Assembly: GCA_027493885.1 (NCBI GenBank)
Contig: JAOSJZ010000001.1
Span: 1,054,001 to 1,118,000, forward strand
Length of the DNA: 64,000 nt
Origin: Gaiella sp.
GTDB taxonomy: Bacteria > Actinomycetota > Thermoleophilia > Gaiellales > Gaiellaceae
Reading direction: 5' to 3'
The translations under genes were made by a program, and so were the position numbers. Positions 35,459 through 43,457 of this stretch are shown piece after piece (within the stretch, counting starts at the first letter, position 1; each line of letters begins with the position of its first letter). The notes under the pieces were generated by a model. It was given only the letters and a program-made list of their open reading frames with translations. It ran no database searches and was not told the DNA's origin.

Positions 35459-36907
35459 CTACGCGGCCATCGCGTAGGCCTCGCGCTCTTCGTCGCCGGC
35501 CGGGACGACCGCGAGCTCGTCCTTGCGGATCAGCACGAGCGAGGCGAGGACCCCGACCGCGGCTACAGCCGCGCCGACCCAGAAGGCCGCCTGGAACCCG
35601 GTCGTGAGCGCGTGCGGCATCGCGTCGCCGGCACTCGCAGCGTCGGTCGTGTGCGCGACCGCGACGGACGAGAGCACGGCGATGCCGAGCGCGCCGCCGA
35701 TCTGCTGCGACGTATTGATCAGCCCGGATGCCAGGCCCGCGTCCCTCGCCTGGACACCCGCCAGCGCCGCGATCGAGATCGAGACGAACGAGAACGCCAT
35801 ACCGATCGCGATCACGAGAAAGCCGGGCAGCAGGTCGCCGAGGTACGAGCCGCCGACCGACACCTGCGTGAAGTACAGGAGACCGACCGTGAGCAGGCTC
35901 ATCCCGCTGACGAGCACCGGCTTCACGCCGACGCGCGTCACGAGCTGCTGCGCGACCATCGCCCAGACGATCGACGTCCCCGCGACGGCGATGTACGCAA
36001 TCCCCGTCTCGAGCGGCGAGTACCCGAGCACCTGCTGCATGTAGAGCGTCAGCATCAGGAACATCGAGAACAGCGCCGTGCCGAGGATGAAGCCGGCGAT
36101 GTTCGCGCCGGCGACCGTCTTGATCCGGAAGATCGAGAACGACATGAGCGGGTGCGCCGTCCGCGTCTCGCGCAGGACGAACCCGGCGAGGAGGACGGTG
36201 GCCGCGACGAAGACGCCGATCGTCCGGCCCGAGCTCCAGCCCCAGTCGTTCGCCTGCGTGATCCCGAACACCGCGGTCGTGAGGCCGCCGGTCACGAGAA
36301 CCGCGCCGAGCGCGTCGAAGCCCTTGGCGCGGACGTCGCGGCTCTCCCCGAGGAGCACCGGCGCCAGCGCCAGCGCGGCGACACCGATCGGCAGGTTGAG
36401 GAAGAAGATCCACTCCCAGCTCAGGAGATCGGTGAAGACGCCCCCGAGCAGGACGCCCGCGGCGGCACCAAAGCCGCCCACCGCACCCCAGACGCCGAGC
36501 GCGATGTTGCGTTGCTTCCCTTCGGCGAACGTGGTCATGAGGATCGAGAGCGCCGCAGGGGCGATGATCGCCGCGCCGAGGCCCTGGATCGCGCGGGCGC
36601 CGACGAGCGACGCCTCGTTCCACGAGAGGGCCGCGAGCAGCGACGCCGACGTGAACACGACGAGCCCCGCGAGGAACAGGCGCCTGCGACCGAGCATGTC
36701 GGCGGCGCGCCCGCCGAGGAGCAGGAAGCCCCCGAAGACGAGCGCGTACCCGCTGATCACCCACTGGAGGTTCTCCTGGGAGAAGCCCAGGTCGACCTTG
36801 ATCGACGGGAGGGCGACGTTCACGATCGCGATGTCGAGCACGAGCATGAACTGGACGACGCTCAGAAGCGCCAGCGCCCACCACTTGCGAGTTCCGGAAG
36901 CAACCAT
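35459..36907 (-). CDS. MFS drug:H+ antiporter, 14-helix DHA2 (EmrB/QacA) type
   Basis: The 482-aa membrane protein has about 14 hydrophobic segments. Motif A appears as GGRAADMLGRRRLFLAGLV, the DHA2 motif D1 as LDIAIVNVALPSI near residue 25, and motif C as GAVGGFGAAAGVLLGGVFTD. EWIFFLNLPIGVAAL is typical of the EmrB/QacA group. It would export toxic hydrophobic compounds using the proton gradient. ATG 36907 follows a weak AAAGGTG ribosome-binding sequence. It is divergent from a HxlR regulator, which likely controls it. Confidence 0.92.
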   Translation of the reverse strand: MVASGTRKWWALALLSVVQFMLVLDIAIVNVALPSIKVDLGFSQENLQWVISGYALVFGGFLLLGGRAADMLGRRRLFLAGLVVFTSASLLAALSWNEASLVGARAIQGLGAAIIAPAALSILMTTFAEGKQRNIALGVWGAVGGFGAAAGVLLGGVFTDLLSWEWIFFLNLPIGVAALALAPVLLGESRDVRAKGFDALGAVLVTGGLTTAVFGITQANDWGWSSGRTIGVFVAATVLLAGFVLRETRTAHPLMSFSIFRIKTVAGANIAGFILGTALFSMFLMLTLYMQQVLGYSPLETGIAYIAVAGTSIVWAMVAQQLVTRVGVKPVLVSGMSLLTVGLLYFTQVSVGGSYLGDLLPGFLVIAIGMAFSFVSISIAALAGVQARDAGLASGLINTSQQIGGALGIAVLSSVAVAHTTDAASAGDAMPHALTTGFQAAFWVGAAVAAVGVLASLVLIRKDELAVVPAGDEEREAYAMAA

Positions 36908-36970
36908 GAGGTACGTCACCTTTCCGTTCGTTGACGACCGGACGCTAGCTCGCTGGCTTTCGAATCGGAA

Positions 36971-36986
36971 GTACGGTCTTCCGTAC
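36971..36986. promoter_or_regulatory. Candidate HxlR operator in the divergent MFS/HxlR promoter
   Basis: GTACGG-TCTT-CCGTAC is a perfect 6-bp dyad with a 4-bp centre, 64 bp upstream of the MFS start and 48 bp upstream of the HxlR start. Position and symmetry suit autoregulation and repression of the exporter by the HxlR protein. Confidence 0.55.
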
Positions 36987-37033
36987 AAAGAGTGCGGACA
37001 ACCGAACTTTCATCGAGAACATACAATGCGTGT

Positions 37034-37688
37034 GTGAAGCGCTACGGCCAGTACTGCCCCGTCGCCCACGCGCTCGACCAGGTCGGCGACCGCTGGGAGC
37101 TCCTGATCGTGCGCGAACTGATGCTCGGCCAGCGCCGGTACACGGACCTCGCGGAGGCGCTGCCGGGGATCGGCTCGAACATTCTCACGTCTCGCCTCCG
37201 TGGCCTCGAGGCTGCCGGCGTCGTTCGCAAGACGAAGCTCCCGCCGCCATGGGCGGTGACCGTCTACGAGCTGACCGAGCACGGCCGCGCGCTGGACCCA
37301 GTGCTGCGCGCGCTCGCCGGCTGGGGCGCCAAGACGCTCGGCGCCCCGGATCCCGCGGACTGCTGGAGCATGTACGCCGTTCATGCGCGCTTCCGGCCCG
37401 AGGCTGCGATCGACGGCGTGTACGAGGTGCGGTTCGTCGGCGGCGAGACGATCTCGGTGCACGTCTCGGCCGGCGAGCTCGTCGCGACGAAGCTGCCCGC
37501 GGAGAAGCCGGACCTCGTCGTCGAGGCGCACCCCGCCTCGCTCCACGCCCTCGTCGAGGGTGCGGTCGGCATGCGGGAGGCGCTCGCGGACGACCGGATC
37601 CGGATCGTCGTCGGCGGGGGAGCGCGAGCTCGACCGCCTCGTCGCGATGTTCGCGCCGGCCGGGACGAACGCGGCCGCGGGGGCCTAG
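37034..37688 (+). CDS. HxlR-family transcriptional regulator with SCP2-like tail, frame broken near its end
   Basis: Residues 1-100 are a HxlR winged helix (KRYGQYCPVAHALDQVGDRW, the conserved early Cys, LPGIGSNILTSRLRGLEAAG, VYELTEHGRAL). Residues about 120-217 resemble the SCP2-like ligand-binding domain seen in some HxlR proteins. The frame breaks at the G run 37616-37620 (one G too many), after which GERELDRLVAMFAPAGTNAA completes the protein at TAG 37686-37688. That TAG belongs to the CTAG target of the adjacent IS1182 element, yet the natural stop is preserved. The start is GTG. Confidence 0.85.
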
Positions 37689-37763
37689 GAGCGCCGGTCA
37701 GTAAGCGGGTCCATCCGGGCGGGGTCCTAGCCTCGTTTTTGGCGTCGAGTCGAGGAGGAGGCG

Positions 37764-38590
37764 ATGGGGGCTGCGGCGGTGGAGGCGGTTGAGGGGCAGG
37801 GGCGGCTGGTCGAGGTCGAGCCGTCGGCGCTTGTCGGGGAGCGGCGGCCGGCCGGCGAGGAGAAGACGTTTCGGTCCTACGACCCGGAGCAGGTGCTGTT
37901 GCTGTCGCCGGTGTTGTCGGAGTGGCTGCCGGAGGGGCATCTCGCTTATTTCGTCTCCGATCTGGTCGAGACCGGGGCGCTCGATCTGTCGGCGATCTAC
38001 GACTCCTACGGGGAGGGGCGCGGCTATCCGCCCTACGACCCGCGGCTGATGGTGAAGCTGCTCGTGTACGGCTATGCGACCGGCGTTGCTTCCTCGCGCA
38101 AGCTGGAGCGGGCGACGTTTGAGGATGTGGCGGTGCGGATGCTGTGCGCGGACCAGCATCCCGACTACCGCTCGATCGCCCGCTTCCGTGGCCGCCATCT
38201 CGAGGCGCTGGGGGAGTTGTTCGTGCAGGCGCTGCGGCTGTGCGAGCGGGCAGAGCTGGTCGGGCTGGGGACGCTTGCCCTGGACGGGACGAAGTTGCGC
38301 GCGAACGCCTCGCGGCACAAGGCGATGAGCTATGAGCGGATGCTGCGGGCGGAGGCGCAGCTGGACGCCGAGATCGCCGAGATCCGCGCCAACGTGCGGG
38401 CGCTGCTTTCCGAGGCAGAGGCGGTCGATGCTGCCGAGGACGAGCGCTACGGTCCGGATCGTCGTGGCGACGAGCTGCCCGAGCAGCTGCAGCGGCGCGA
38501 GCAGCGGCTCGAGCGGATCCGCGAGGCGAAGCGGGCGCTCGAGGCCGAGGCGGCCGCGCGCGAGGAGGCACGCCGCGCCGGAGCCTGCGC
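37764..38590 (+). pseudogene. IS1182 transposase, N-terminal part
   Basis: This 5' part of a DDE transposase starts at an ATG after a GAGGAGG ribosome-binding sequence. It contains LSPVLSEWLPEGHLAYFVSD, YDPRLMVKLLVYGYATGVAS, DQHPDYRSIARFRGRHLEAL and the DDE first-Asp block LALDGTKLRANASRHKAMSY. It ends in the coiled region of REEARRAG, where the IS256 element interrupts it; a few read-through residues precede a stop at 38618. The C-terminal part resumes at about 39951. Confidence 0.88.
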
Positions 38591-38591
38591 G

Positions 38592-39949
38592 TTTTTCTGT
38601 GTATCGGTGGGTGATTAGGTGTTGTCGGGGATGCGGTCTCCGAAGTGGATGCGGAGGACGGCCATGGCGGTCGTCCAGTTGTAACCGGTTCGCCAGTGCG
38701 TGTTCGCTCGGTTGATCGCGAGCCAGATCAGGCGGAGGGCGGCGTGGTCGTTGGGGAAGTGGCCGCGGGTCTTGATCGTTTTGCGGATCTGCATGTGTAG
38801 GCTCTCGACCGTGTTTGTTGTGTAGACAACGCGGCGGATCTCGGTGGGGAAGGCGAGGAAGGGGATGAAGCGGTCCCAGGCCCTGTCCCAGACCTGCAAC
38901 GCGGCGGTCTTGGTGGTGCTGTCGGCCCAGGCGGCGGTCAGCTCCTCGAGCACCTTCCGGGCGGCGTCGGCGTCCGGGGCGGTGTAGAGGCGCCTGAGCT
39001 CGCTGGCGCAGCTTTTGCGCTCCTTCCAGGAGAGGTAGCGCAACGACTGGCGGACGAGATGGACAACACACGTCTGGTTGACCGCCAGCGGGAAGACAGC
39101 GTCGATCGCGTCCGGGAAGCCGGTCAGGCCGTCGGTGCAGACAAACAGGATGTCGGTGACGCCGCGGTTTCTGAGCTCGGTGAGCACGCTCGTCCAGAAG
39201 CGGGCCCCTCCGTCTTCTCGACCCAGAGGCCCAGCACGTCGCGCTCGCCGTCCAGGGTGACGCCGATCGCGACGTAGACGGCCTTCTTGCGCACGACCTG
39301 CTGGTCGCGGATCGCCACCTGCATCGCGTCCAGGTAGACAACGACGTACAGCTGCTCGAGCGGCCGCGACTGCCACGCCTTGACGTCGTCTTGGATCGAC
39401 GCCGTCACCTGCGAGATCAGGCCGTCGGAGACGTCGACGCCGTACAGTTCGCGCAGGTGCCGCTGGATCTCCCTGGTGGTCATCCCGCCGGCGTACAGGG
39501 CGAGGATCTGCTCGTCGAAGCCGTCGAACGTGCGGCTGTGCTTGGGCACGATCCGCGGTTCGAACGACGCGTCGCGATCACGGGGGCAGCTCGACCGTCA
39601 GCGGCCCGTCCACCGTCCGCAGCGTCTTCTGCGAGACGCCGTTGCGCCGGTTCGGCTGCTCCTCATCCGGCTCGCCACCCGGCGGGTAGCCGAGATGGTC
39701 GGCGAGCTCCGCGCCGGCAGCCCCGCTCGATCAGCCGCCTGCGCAGCTGGTTTGATCAACCCGTCCGGGCCGGTCAACTGCTCCGGCCCCTCATACTCCC
39801 CCAACAGCTGATCGATCAGCTCGTCCGGGATCTCACTGTGCTTGCCCATCAGGGCCTCCTTCCGGGCCACCCGGCCCGATCGCTCGGCACGCGGCTACGC
39901 CGCGAGCCTCACGACCGGGCCGGACAGACCAGTCGGATACACAAAAATC
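38592..39949 (-). mobile_element. IS256-family (Mutator-type) insertion nested in IS1182
   Basis: Imperfect terminal inverted repeats TTTTTCTGTGTATC (left, from 38592) and ATTTTTGTGTATC (right end, read inward from 39949) bound a minus-strand Mutator-type transposase gene. It interrupts the IS1182 transposase after the residues REEARRAG. A clean 8-bp target duplication could not be read; the flanks share only GCGC, possibly because of base errors. Confidence 0.75.
38615..39849 (-). pseudogene. IS256-family transposase, broken by several one-base changes
   Basis: The reconstructed transposase is about 410 aa, normal for IS256. Pieces in order are MGKHSEIPDELIDQLLGEYE, ELADHLGYPPGGEPDEEQPN, VPKHSRTFDGFDEQILALYA, the first Asp in VVYLDAMQVAIRD, the second in FVCTDGLTGFPDAID and the Glu in YTTNTVESLHMQIRKTIKTRG. 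Frame changes are needed near 39742-39755 (two), at a C run near 39584-39588 and at a G run near 39207. All are homopolymer-type. The catalytic DDE triad is present across the frames, so the gene may be intact in the organism. Confidence 0.82.
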
Positions 39950-39950
39950 C

Positions 39951-40795
39951 GCGCACTACCCCGCGCCGAGCTGGACGCAGCCGGAAAGAGGCCGCGCCGG
40001 CCACCGAAGGGGCGCGACCCTTTCAAGCCGAAGCCGCGCGCGCAGCGCAACTTCACCGATCCGGAGTCGAAGATCATGAAGACCGCCGACGGTGCGTTCC
40101 ACCAGTGCTACAACGGCCAAGCGGTCGTCGATGCGACCGCGCAGGTGATCGTCGCGGCCGAGCTCTCCGCTGAGGCGCCGGACGCGCGCCAGCTCGAGCC
40201 GGCGCTCGCCCAGCTGGCCGGCAACCTGAAGGCGATCGGCGCCGAGCTGCCGGCGGGCGCGACGTTGAGCGCGGACGCCGGCTACTTCTCCGAGGACAAC
40301 ATCCGGATCACCGTCGAGCACGGGCTCGACCCGCACATAGCGACCGGCCGTTTCAAGCACACAGAGCCGCAGCCGCCGGCGCCGCGCGGACCGATCCCAC
40401 GCACCGCGACGCCGAAACAGCGGATGGCGCGCAAGCTGCAAACGAAGAAGGGCCGCGCCGTCTACGCCCGCCGCAAAGCGATCATCGAGCCGGTCTTTGG
40501 ACAGATCGAGACGGTGCAGAACGGCCGCAAGCTGCTCTTACGCGGCAAGGCCGCTGCTCGCGAGCAGTGGCGCTTCACCTGCGCCGTCCACAACCTGCTC
40601 AAGCTGCACCGGGCCGGCGGACTCGCGTTGATCACCGAGGCAAACGCGGCTCCCCGAAGCGCTCCCGCGGCGCCACGGCCTTCGCTCGCGACCGTCGCGG
40701 CCGCGATCCACGCGTTCGCGGCACCCTTCCACCGCCCCGCCGCCGATCGCTTCGTCTGGAGCTACATGCCCGCCGTTAGCGACCCGCGCTCCTAG
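39951..40795 (+). pseudogene. IS1182 transposase, C-terminal part
   Basis: The 3' part contains KNFTDPES-like RNFTDPESKIMKTADGAFHQ, CYNGQAVVDATAQVIVAAEL, the second Asp block ATLSADAGYFSEDNI, and the Glu block RRKAIIEPVFGQIETVQNGR followed by LRGKAAAREQWRFTCAVHN. It ends DPRS at a TAG stop (40793-40795). That stop lies outside the element, in the CTAG target duplication, so this transposase borrows its stop codon from the host target. Confidence 0.85.
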
Positions 40796-40913
40796 CAGCC
40801 GCCTTGTCCGGCGATCGCTGGCTCCCCGGCGTTCACGGCCCGTGAGCCCCGGCGGCCGACCCGAGCCGCCGCGCGCGTGGCCGAGGTCGCCGACTGCCCG
40901 TGCTCGCGGCCGC

Positions 40914-41570
40914 TCAGTCGCGGCCGGCTCGGTCGCGGCCGTCCGCCGCCTCGAGCCTCGAGAGGGCTTGCCGCAGGCGGGCGACCTCGGCCTCGAGCGC
41001 GTCGACCCGCATCTCCAGCTCGGTGCTCTCGGTGGGCGTCGACGCGCCTGCCGCGTCACGCGGCGCGGCTGGATCGGAGACGACTGCGTCCGCTCCCAGA
41101 AGATGCCGGTACCGGTCCTCCTTCTGGCCGGGACGGCGCCCGAGCCGCTCGACGAGCTCCCGCCTCGCGAGGCGATCGAGCGTCCCGTGAACCTCGTCGA
41201 GGCCGGCGAATGCATGGAGGCGCCCGGTGCGTTGGTTCAACTCGCCGGAGGTCTGCGGCCCACGGAGCAGCAGCACGCAGAGGACTGCGACCTCGTCGTC
41301 GGCGAGCCCGAGCGCCTCGTCGAAGAGCTGCCGGTACTTCGCCGCCCGGCTCCCCGCCCCGCTCGCAAGCCGCGTCCAACCGCGGCGGGCGAGCCGCTGC
41401 AGCGCCTCGTGGATCTCCCGCTCGTCGTAGGCGACGACCGGGTCGCGATTCGTCGTCTGGTTGCAGGCCAGACGCAGCGCGTTCAGCGACAGGGGGTACT
41501 GGTCCGGCGTCGTCCGCTGCTTCTCGAGCAGGCAACCGAGCACGCGGAGCTCGACGGGATCTGCGTCCAC
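40914..41570 (-). CDS. YceH/UPF0502 (DUF480) family protein
   Basis: The 218-aa protein matches the YceH family, two tandem winged-helix domains: LRVLGCLLEKQRTTPDQYPLS, LNALRLACNQTTNRDPVV, LDDEVAVLCVLLLRGPQTSGEL-like sequence and ELNQRTGRLHAFAGLDEV. A C-terminal coiled segment (LEMRVDALEAEVARLRQALS) follows. Function is unknown. The GTG start at 41570 (VDADPVELRVLG) fits the family. It is divergent from the phosphatase gene at 41592, only 21 bp away. Confidence 0.88.
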   Translation of the reverse strand: MDADPVELRVLGCLLEKQRTTPDQYPLSLNALRLACNQTTNRDPVVAYDEREIHEALQRLARRGWTRLASGAGSRAAKYRQLFDEALGLADDEVAVLCVLLLRGPQTSGELNQRTGRLHAFAGLDEVHGTLDRLARRELVERLGRRPGQKEDRYRHLLGADAVVSDPAAPRDAAGASTPTESTELEMRVDALEAEVARLRQALSRLEAADGRDRAGRD

Positions 41571-41591
41571 GCGCGAAGCGTACGCTGCGCG

Positions 41592-42092
41592 ATGCGCGTG
41601 GAGATCCCCATTCGCGACAGCTACCGGGTGGCCGACGGGCTGCTCGCGGGCGAGTACCCCGGGTCGTCCGACCCGGAGCTCGCGGTACGACGCCTGGGCG
41701 CGTTCGAGCGGTACGGCATCACCCTCTTCGTCGACCTCACCCACCCGGCCGACCCGCTCGAGCCCTACGTGCGGCTACTCGGCGCCGGCGCGCGGCGGAC
41801 GTCCCACCCGATCGTCGACCTCGGCACGCCGACGATCCCGCACATGACCCGCATCCTGGACGAGGTCGACGCCGCGCTCGCGGCCCGGGAGACGGTGTAC
41901 GTCCACTGCTGGGGCGGGATCGGTCGCACTGGGACCGTCGTCGGATGCTGGCTCGTCCGCCACGGGCTCGATGGAGGCGACGCGATCGCCCGGATCGCGG
42001 AGCTCCGCCGCCACGTCTCGGATGCGTTCGTTCTCTCTCCGCAGACGGCGGCCCAACGTGCGATGGTGAGGGCGTGGAGGCCCGGTCGCTGA
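41592..42092 (+). CDS. Dual-specificity/tyrosine-type protein phosphatase
   Basis: The 166-aa protein is a compact PTP fold. The catalytic P-loop is HCWGGIGRTG (Cys nucleophile and Arg of the CX5R motif), and the general-acid Asp is likely in FVDLTHPADPLEPYV. It opens with IPIRDSYRVADGLLAGEYPG, seen in bacterial cyclin-dependent-kinase-inhibitor-3-like phosphatases. Substrate unknown. It overlaps the following HD-domain gene by 19 bp, suggesting the two act together. Confidence 0.85.
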   Translation: MRVEIPIRDSYRVADGLLAGEYPGSSDPELAVRRLGAFERYGITLFVDLTHPADPLEPYVRLLGAGARRTSHPIVDLGTPTIPHMTRILDEVDAALAARETVYVHCWGGIGRTGTVVGCWLVRHGLDGGDAIARIAELRRHVSDAFVLSPQTAAQRAMVRAWRPGR

Positions 42093-42601
42093 GCGCGCTC
42101 GTCGACGTCGTTCTGCCGCGCGCGTGGCGCCGCGAGTCGCCCTGGCACGGCGAAGGGCACTGGCGCTGCATCGCCGCGACCGGGCTCGAGCTCGCCTCGG
42201 CGGGCGACGAGATCGACCGGATGCTCGTCTTCTGCTTCGCACTCCTGCACGACACGCGTCGCGAGAACGAGGCGGTCGACCCGGGGCACGGGCCGCGCGC
42301 GGCCGCGTTCGCTGCCGAGCTGCGGGCGGAGGGAGCGCTCCGCCTCGACGAGTGGAGGTTCACGGTGCTCATCGAGGCGCTCCGACTGCACTCGAGCGGC
42401 CGGATCTCCGACGACCCGACGATCGGTACCTGCTGGGATGCCGATCGCCTGCATCTGCCCCGTGTCTCGATCGAGCCGAGGCCGGATCTGCTTTCGACGG
42501 TTGCCGCCCGCGATGCGGGGCGCTCGGCAGCGGCCGAGGCGCTCCGCAGAGAGGGGCCTGCGGGGTGGGCGGTGCTCGTTACCCGCGCGGGCGCCTCCTG
42601 A
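42074..42601 (+). CDS. HD-domain-like protein
   Basis: The 175-aa product (GTG start at 42074; other GTG codons nearby are possible) has an HD-superfamily pattern: SPWHGEGHWRCIAATGLELA, then LVFCFALLHDTRRENEAVDP with the His-Asp pair, and LIEALRLHSSGRISDDPTIG, CWDADRLHLPRV. HD proteins are metal-dependent phosphohydrolases acting on nucleotides. Overlap with the upstream phosphatase suggests a coupled pair. The specific substrate cannot be inferred. Confidence 0.75.
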   Translation: MEARSLSALVDVVLPRAWRRESPWHGEGHWRCIAATGLELASAGDEIDRMLVFCFALLHDTRRENEAVDPGHGPRAAAFAAELRAEGALRLDEWRFTVLIEALRLHSSGRISDDPTIGTCWDADRLHLPRVSIEPRPDLLSTVAARDAGRSAAAEALRREGPAGWAVLVTRAGAS

Positions 42602-42639
42602 CCCGGAGAGCGACTGCCACCCTGGACACCCGCGCTCGC

Positions 42640-42694
42640 GTCACGCTTTCGGCACAGAGTCGGCACAGACACGTGACACCTTTCCGTGCACGCT
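42640..42694 (+). promoter_or_regulatory. 11-bp periodic GKCAC promoter, copy 2
   Basis: GTCAC (42640), GGCAC (42651), GGCAC (42662) and GTGAC (42673) are spaced exactly 11 bp apart. A CACGCT -10 hexamer (42689-42694) begins 12 nt after the last box. The ATG of the 92-aa gene starts 6 nt later, so its message is probably leaderless. Confidence 0.78.
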
Positions 42695-42700
42695 CTCTTC

Positions 42701-42979
42701 ATGGACGAGGAGCACGCGGACGGCGCGCAGAAGGGTCCGGGCCGCCGAACCGACGAGACGCCGTTTGGGTCGGTCCCGAGCTGGATCGCGCTCCCGGTAG
42801 GGCGCGCCGAGACAGGGCCGTCGATCGCCGAGCTCGTGGACGCTGTCCGCGCGGCAGGGGGAATGGTCGGCGGCGAAGCGCTGTTCGACCCGCGCTACGA
42901 GCCCGAGATGCGCCGTTTCCTGATCAGGGCGCTCGAGATGGAGGGAATCCCGGTTCCGAGGGGAGGTGGTAGGCCATGA
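42701..42979 (+). CDS. Small uncharacterised protein (92 aa) under the GKCAC promoter
   Basis: The product begins MDEEHADGAQKGPGRRTDET with a charged tail, then a compact domain (WIALPVGRAETGPSIAELVD, GGMVGGEALFDPRYEPEMRR, FLIRALEMEGIPVPRG). There is no signal peptide or membrane helix. No Shine-Dalgarno is present; the position of the -10 hexamer predicts transcription starting at or next to the ATG. The 3' end overlaps the convergent GNAT gene by 56 bp. I do not recognise the family. Confidence 0.7.
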   Translation: MDEEHADGAQKGPGRRTDETPFGSVPSWIALPVGRAETGPSIAELVDAVRAAGGMVGGEALFDPRYEPEMRRFLIRALEMEGIPVPRGGGRP

Positions 42980-43457
42980 GGAGCGCGTCTACGGCGACGC
43001 CGTCCCGGAGGTAGTGGCTGCGGCGAAGCCCCTCGCGCTCGAACCCGAACCGCTCGTACAACCGAATCGCCTGCTCGTTCCACGGGAAAACGTGGAGCTC
43101 GAGCTTGGCGACGCGTGCGGTGCGAGCCCACGCCACCGCGGCTTCGAGAAGCATGCGGCCGATCCCGCGACGACGATGGCTCGCGGCGACCATCATCCCG
43201 AGATCGGCCACGTGCGCGCTCGCGGGATGAGGATCCCTGGCGAGCGAGAGCCGCCCGACGATCCGGTCGCCGTCGACCGCGACGAGCACTGCGGCGTCGG
43301 CATGCCGACGGACGGTCTTCAGGTAGCGCCGCTCGTCCGCAATCGGGCGCCAAGCCTCCGTCGTGAGCAACCAGTTGCCGGGCTCGCGGCCGACCGCCGC
43401 CGCCAGCGCAACGAGCTCGGATGCGTCTGCCTGCTCGGCGTGACGGACGGCGATCAC
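42924..43457 (-). CDS. GNAT-family N-acetyltransferase
   Basis: The 177-aa protein has the GNAT acetyl-CoA loop MMVAASHRRRGIGRMLLEAAV and the C-terminal ELHVFPWNEQAIRLYERFGF followed by EREGLRRSHYLRDGVAVDAL, resembling RimJ/RimL and ribosomal-protein or polyamine acetyltransferases. The substrate is unknown. The GTG start at 43457 overlaps the gamma-glutamyltransferase stop (GTGA), so the two are co-translated. Confidence 0.85.
   Translation of the reverse strand: MIAVRHAEQADASELVALAAAVGREPGNWLLTTEAWRPIADERRYLKTVRRHADAAVLVAVDGDRIVGRLSLARDPHPASAHVADLGMMVAASHRRRGIGRMLLEAAVAWARTARVAKLELHVFPWNEQAIRLYERFGFEREGLRRSHYLRDGVAVDALLMAYHLPSEPGFPPSRAP

Larger units (their letters stand above)
37689..40791 (+). 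mobile_element. IS1182-family insertion sequence, interrupted by an IS256-family element
   Basis: Terminal inverted repeats are GAGCGCCGGTC on the left (37689-37699) and, read inward from the right, GAGCGCGGGTC (ending 40791). Both ends are flanked by CTAG (37685-37688 and 40792-40795), a 4-bp target duplication. The element carries one transposase gene on the plus strand, split in two by a second element at about 38592-39949. Confidence 0.85.

Noticed and set aside
35612..36934. A 440-aa plus-strand frame opposite the MFS exporter
   Set aside because: It is Arg/Asp/Glu-rich with no family features and is the antisense shadow of a clear membrane transporter.
37685..40795. A genomic island carrying accessory cargo
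   Set aside because: Only the two nested insertion sequences lie between the CTAG duplications; flanking genes are chromosomal in style.
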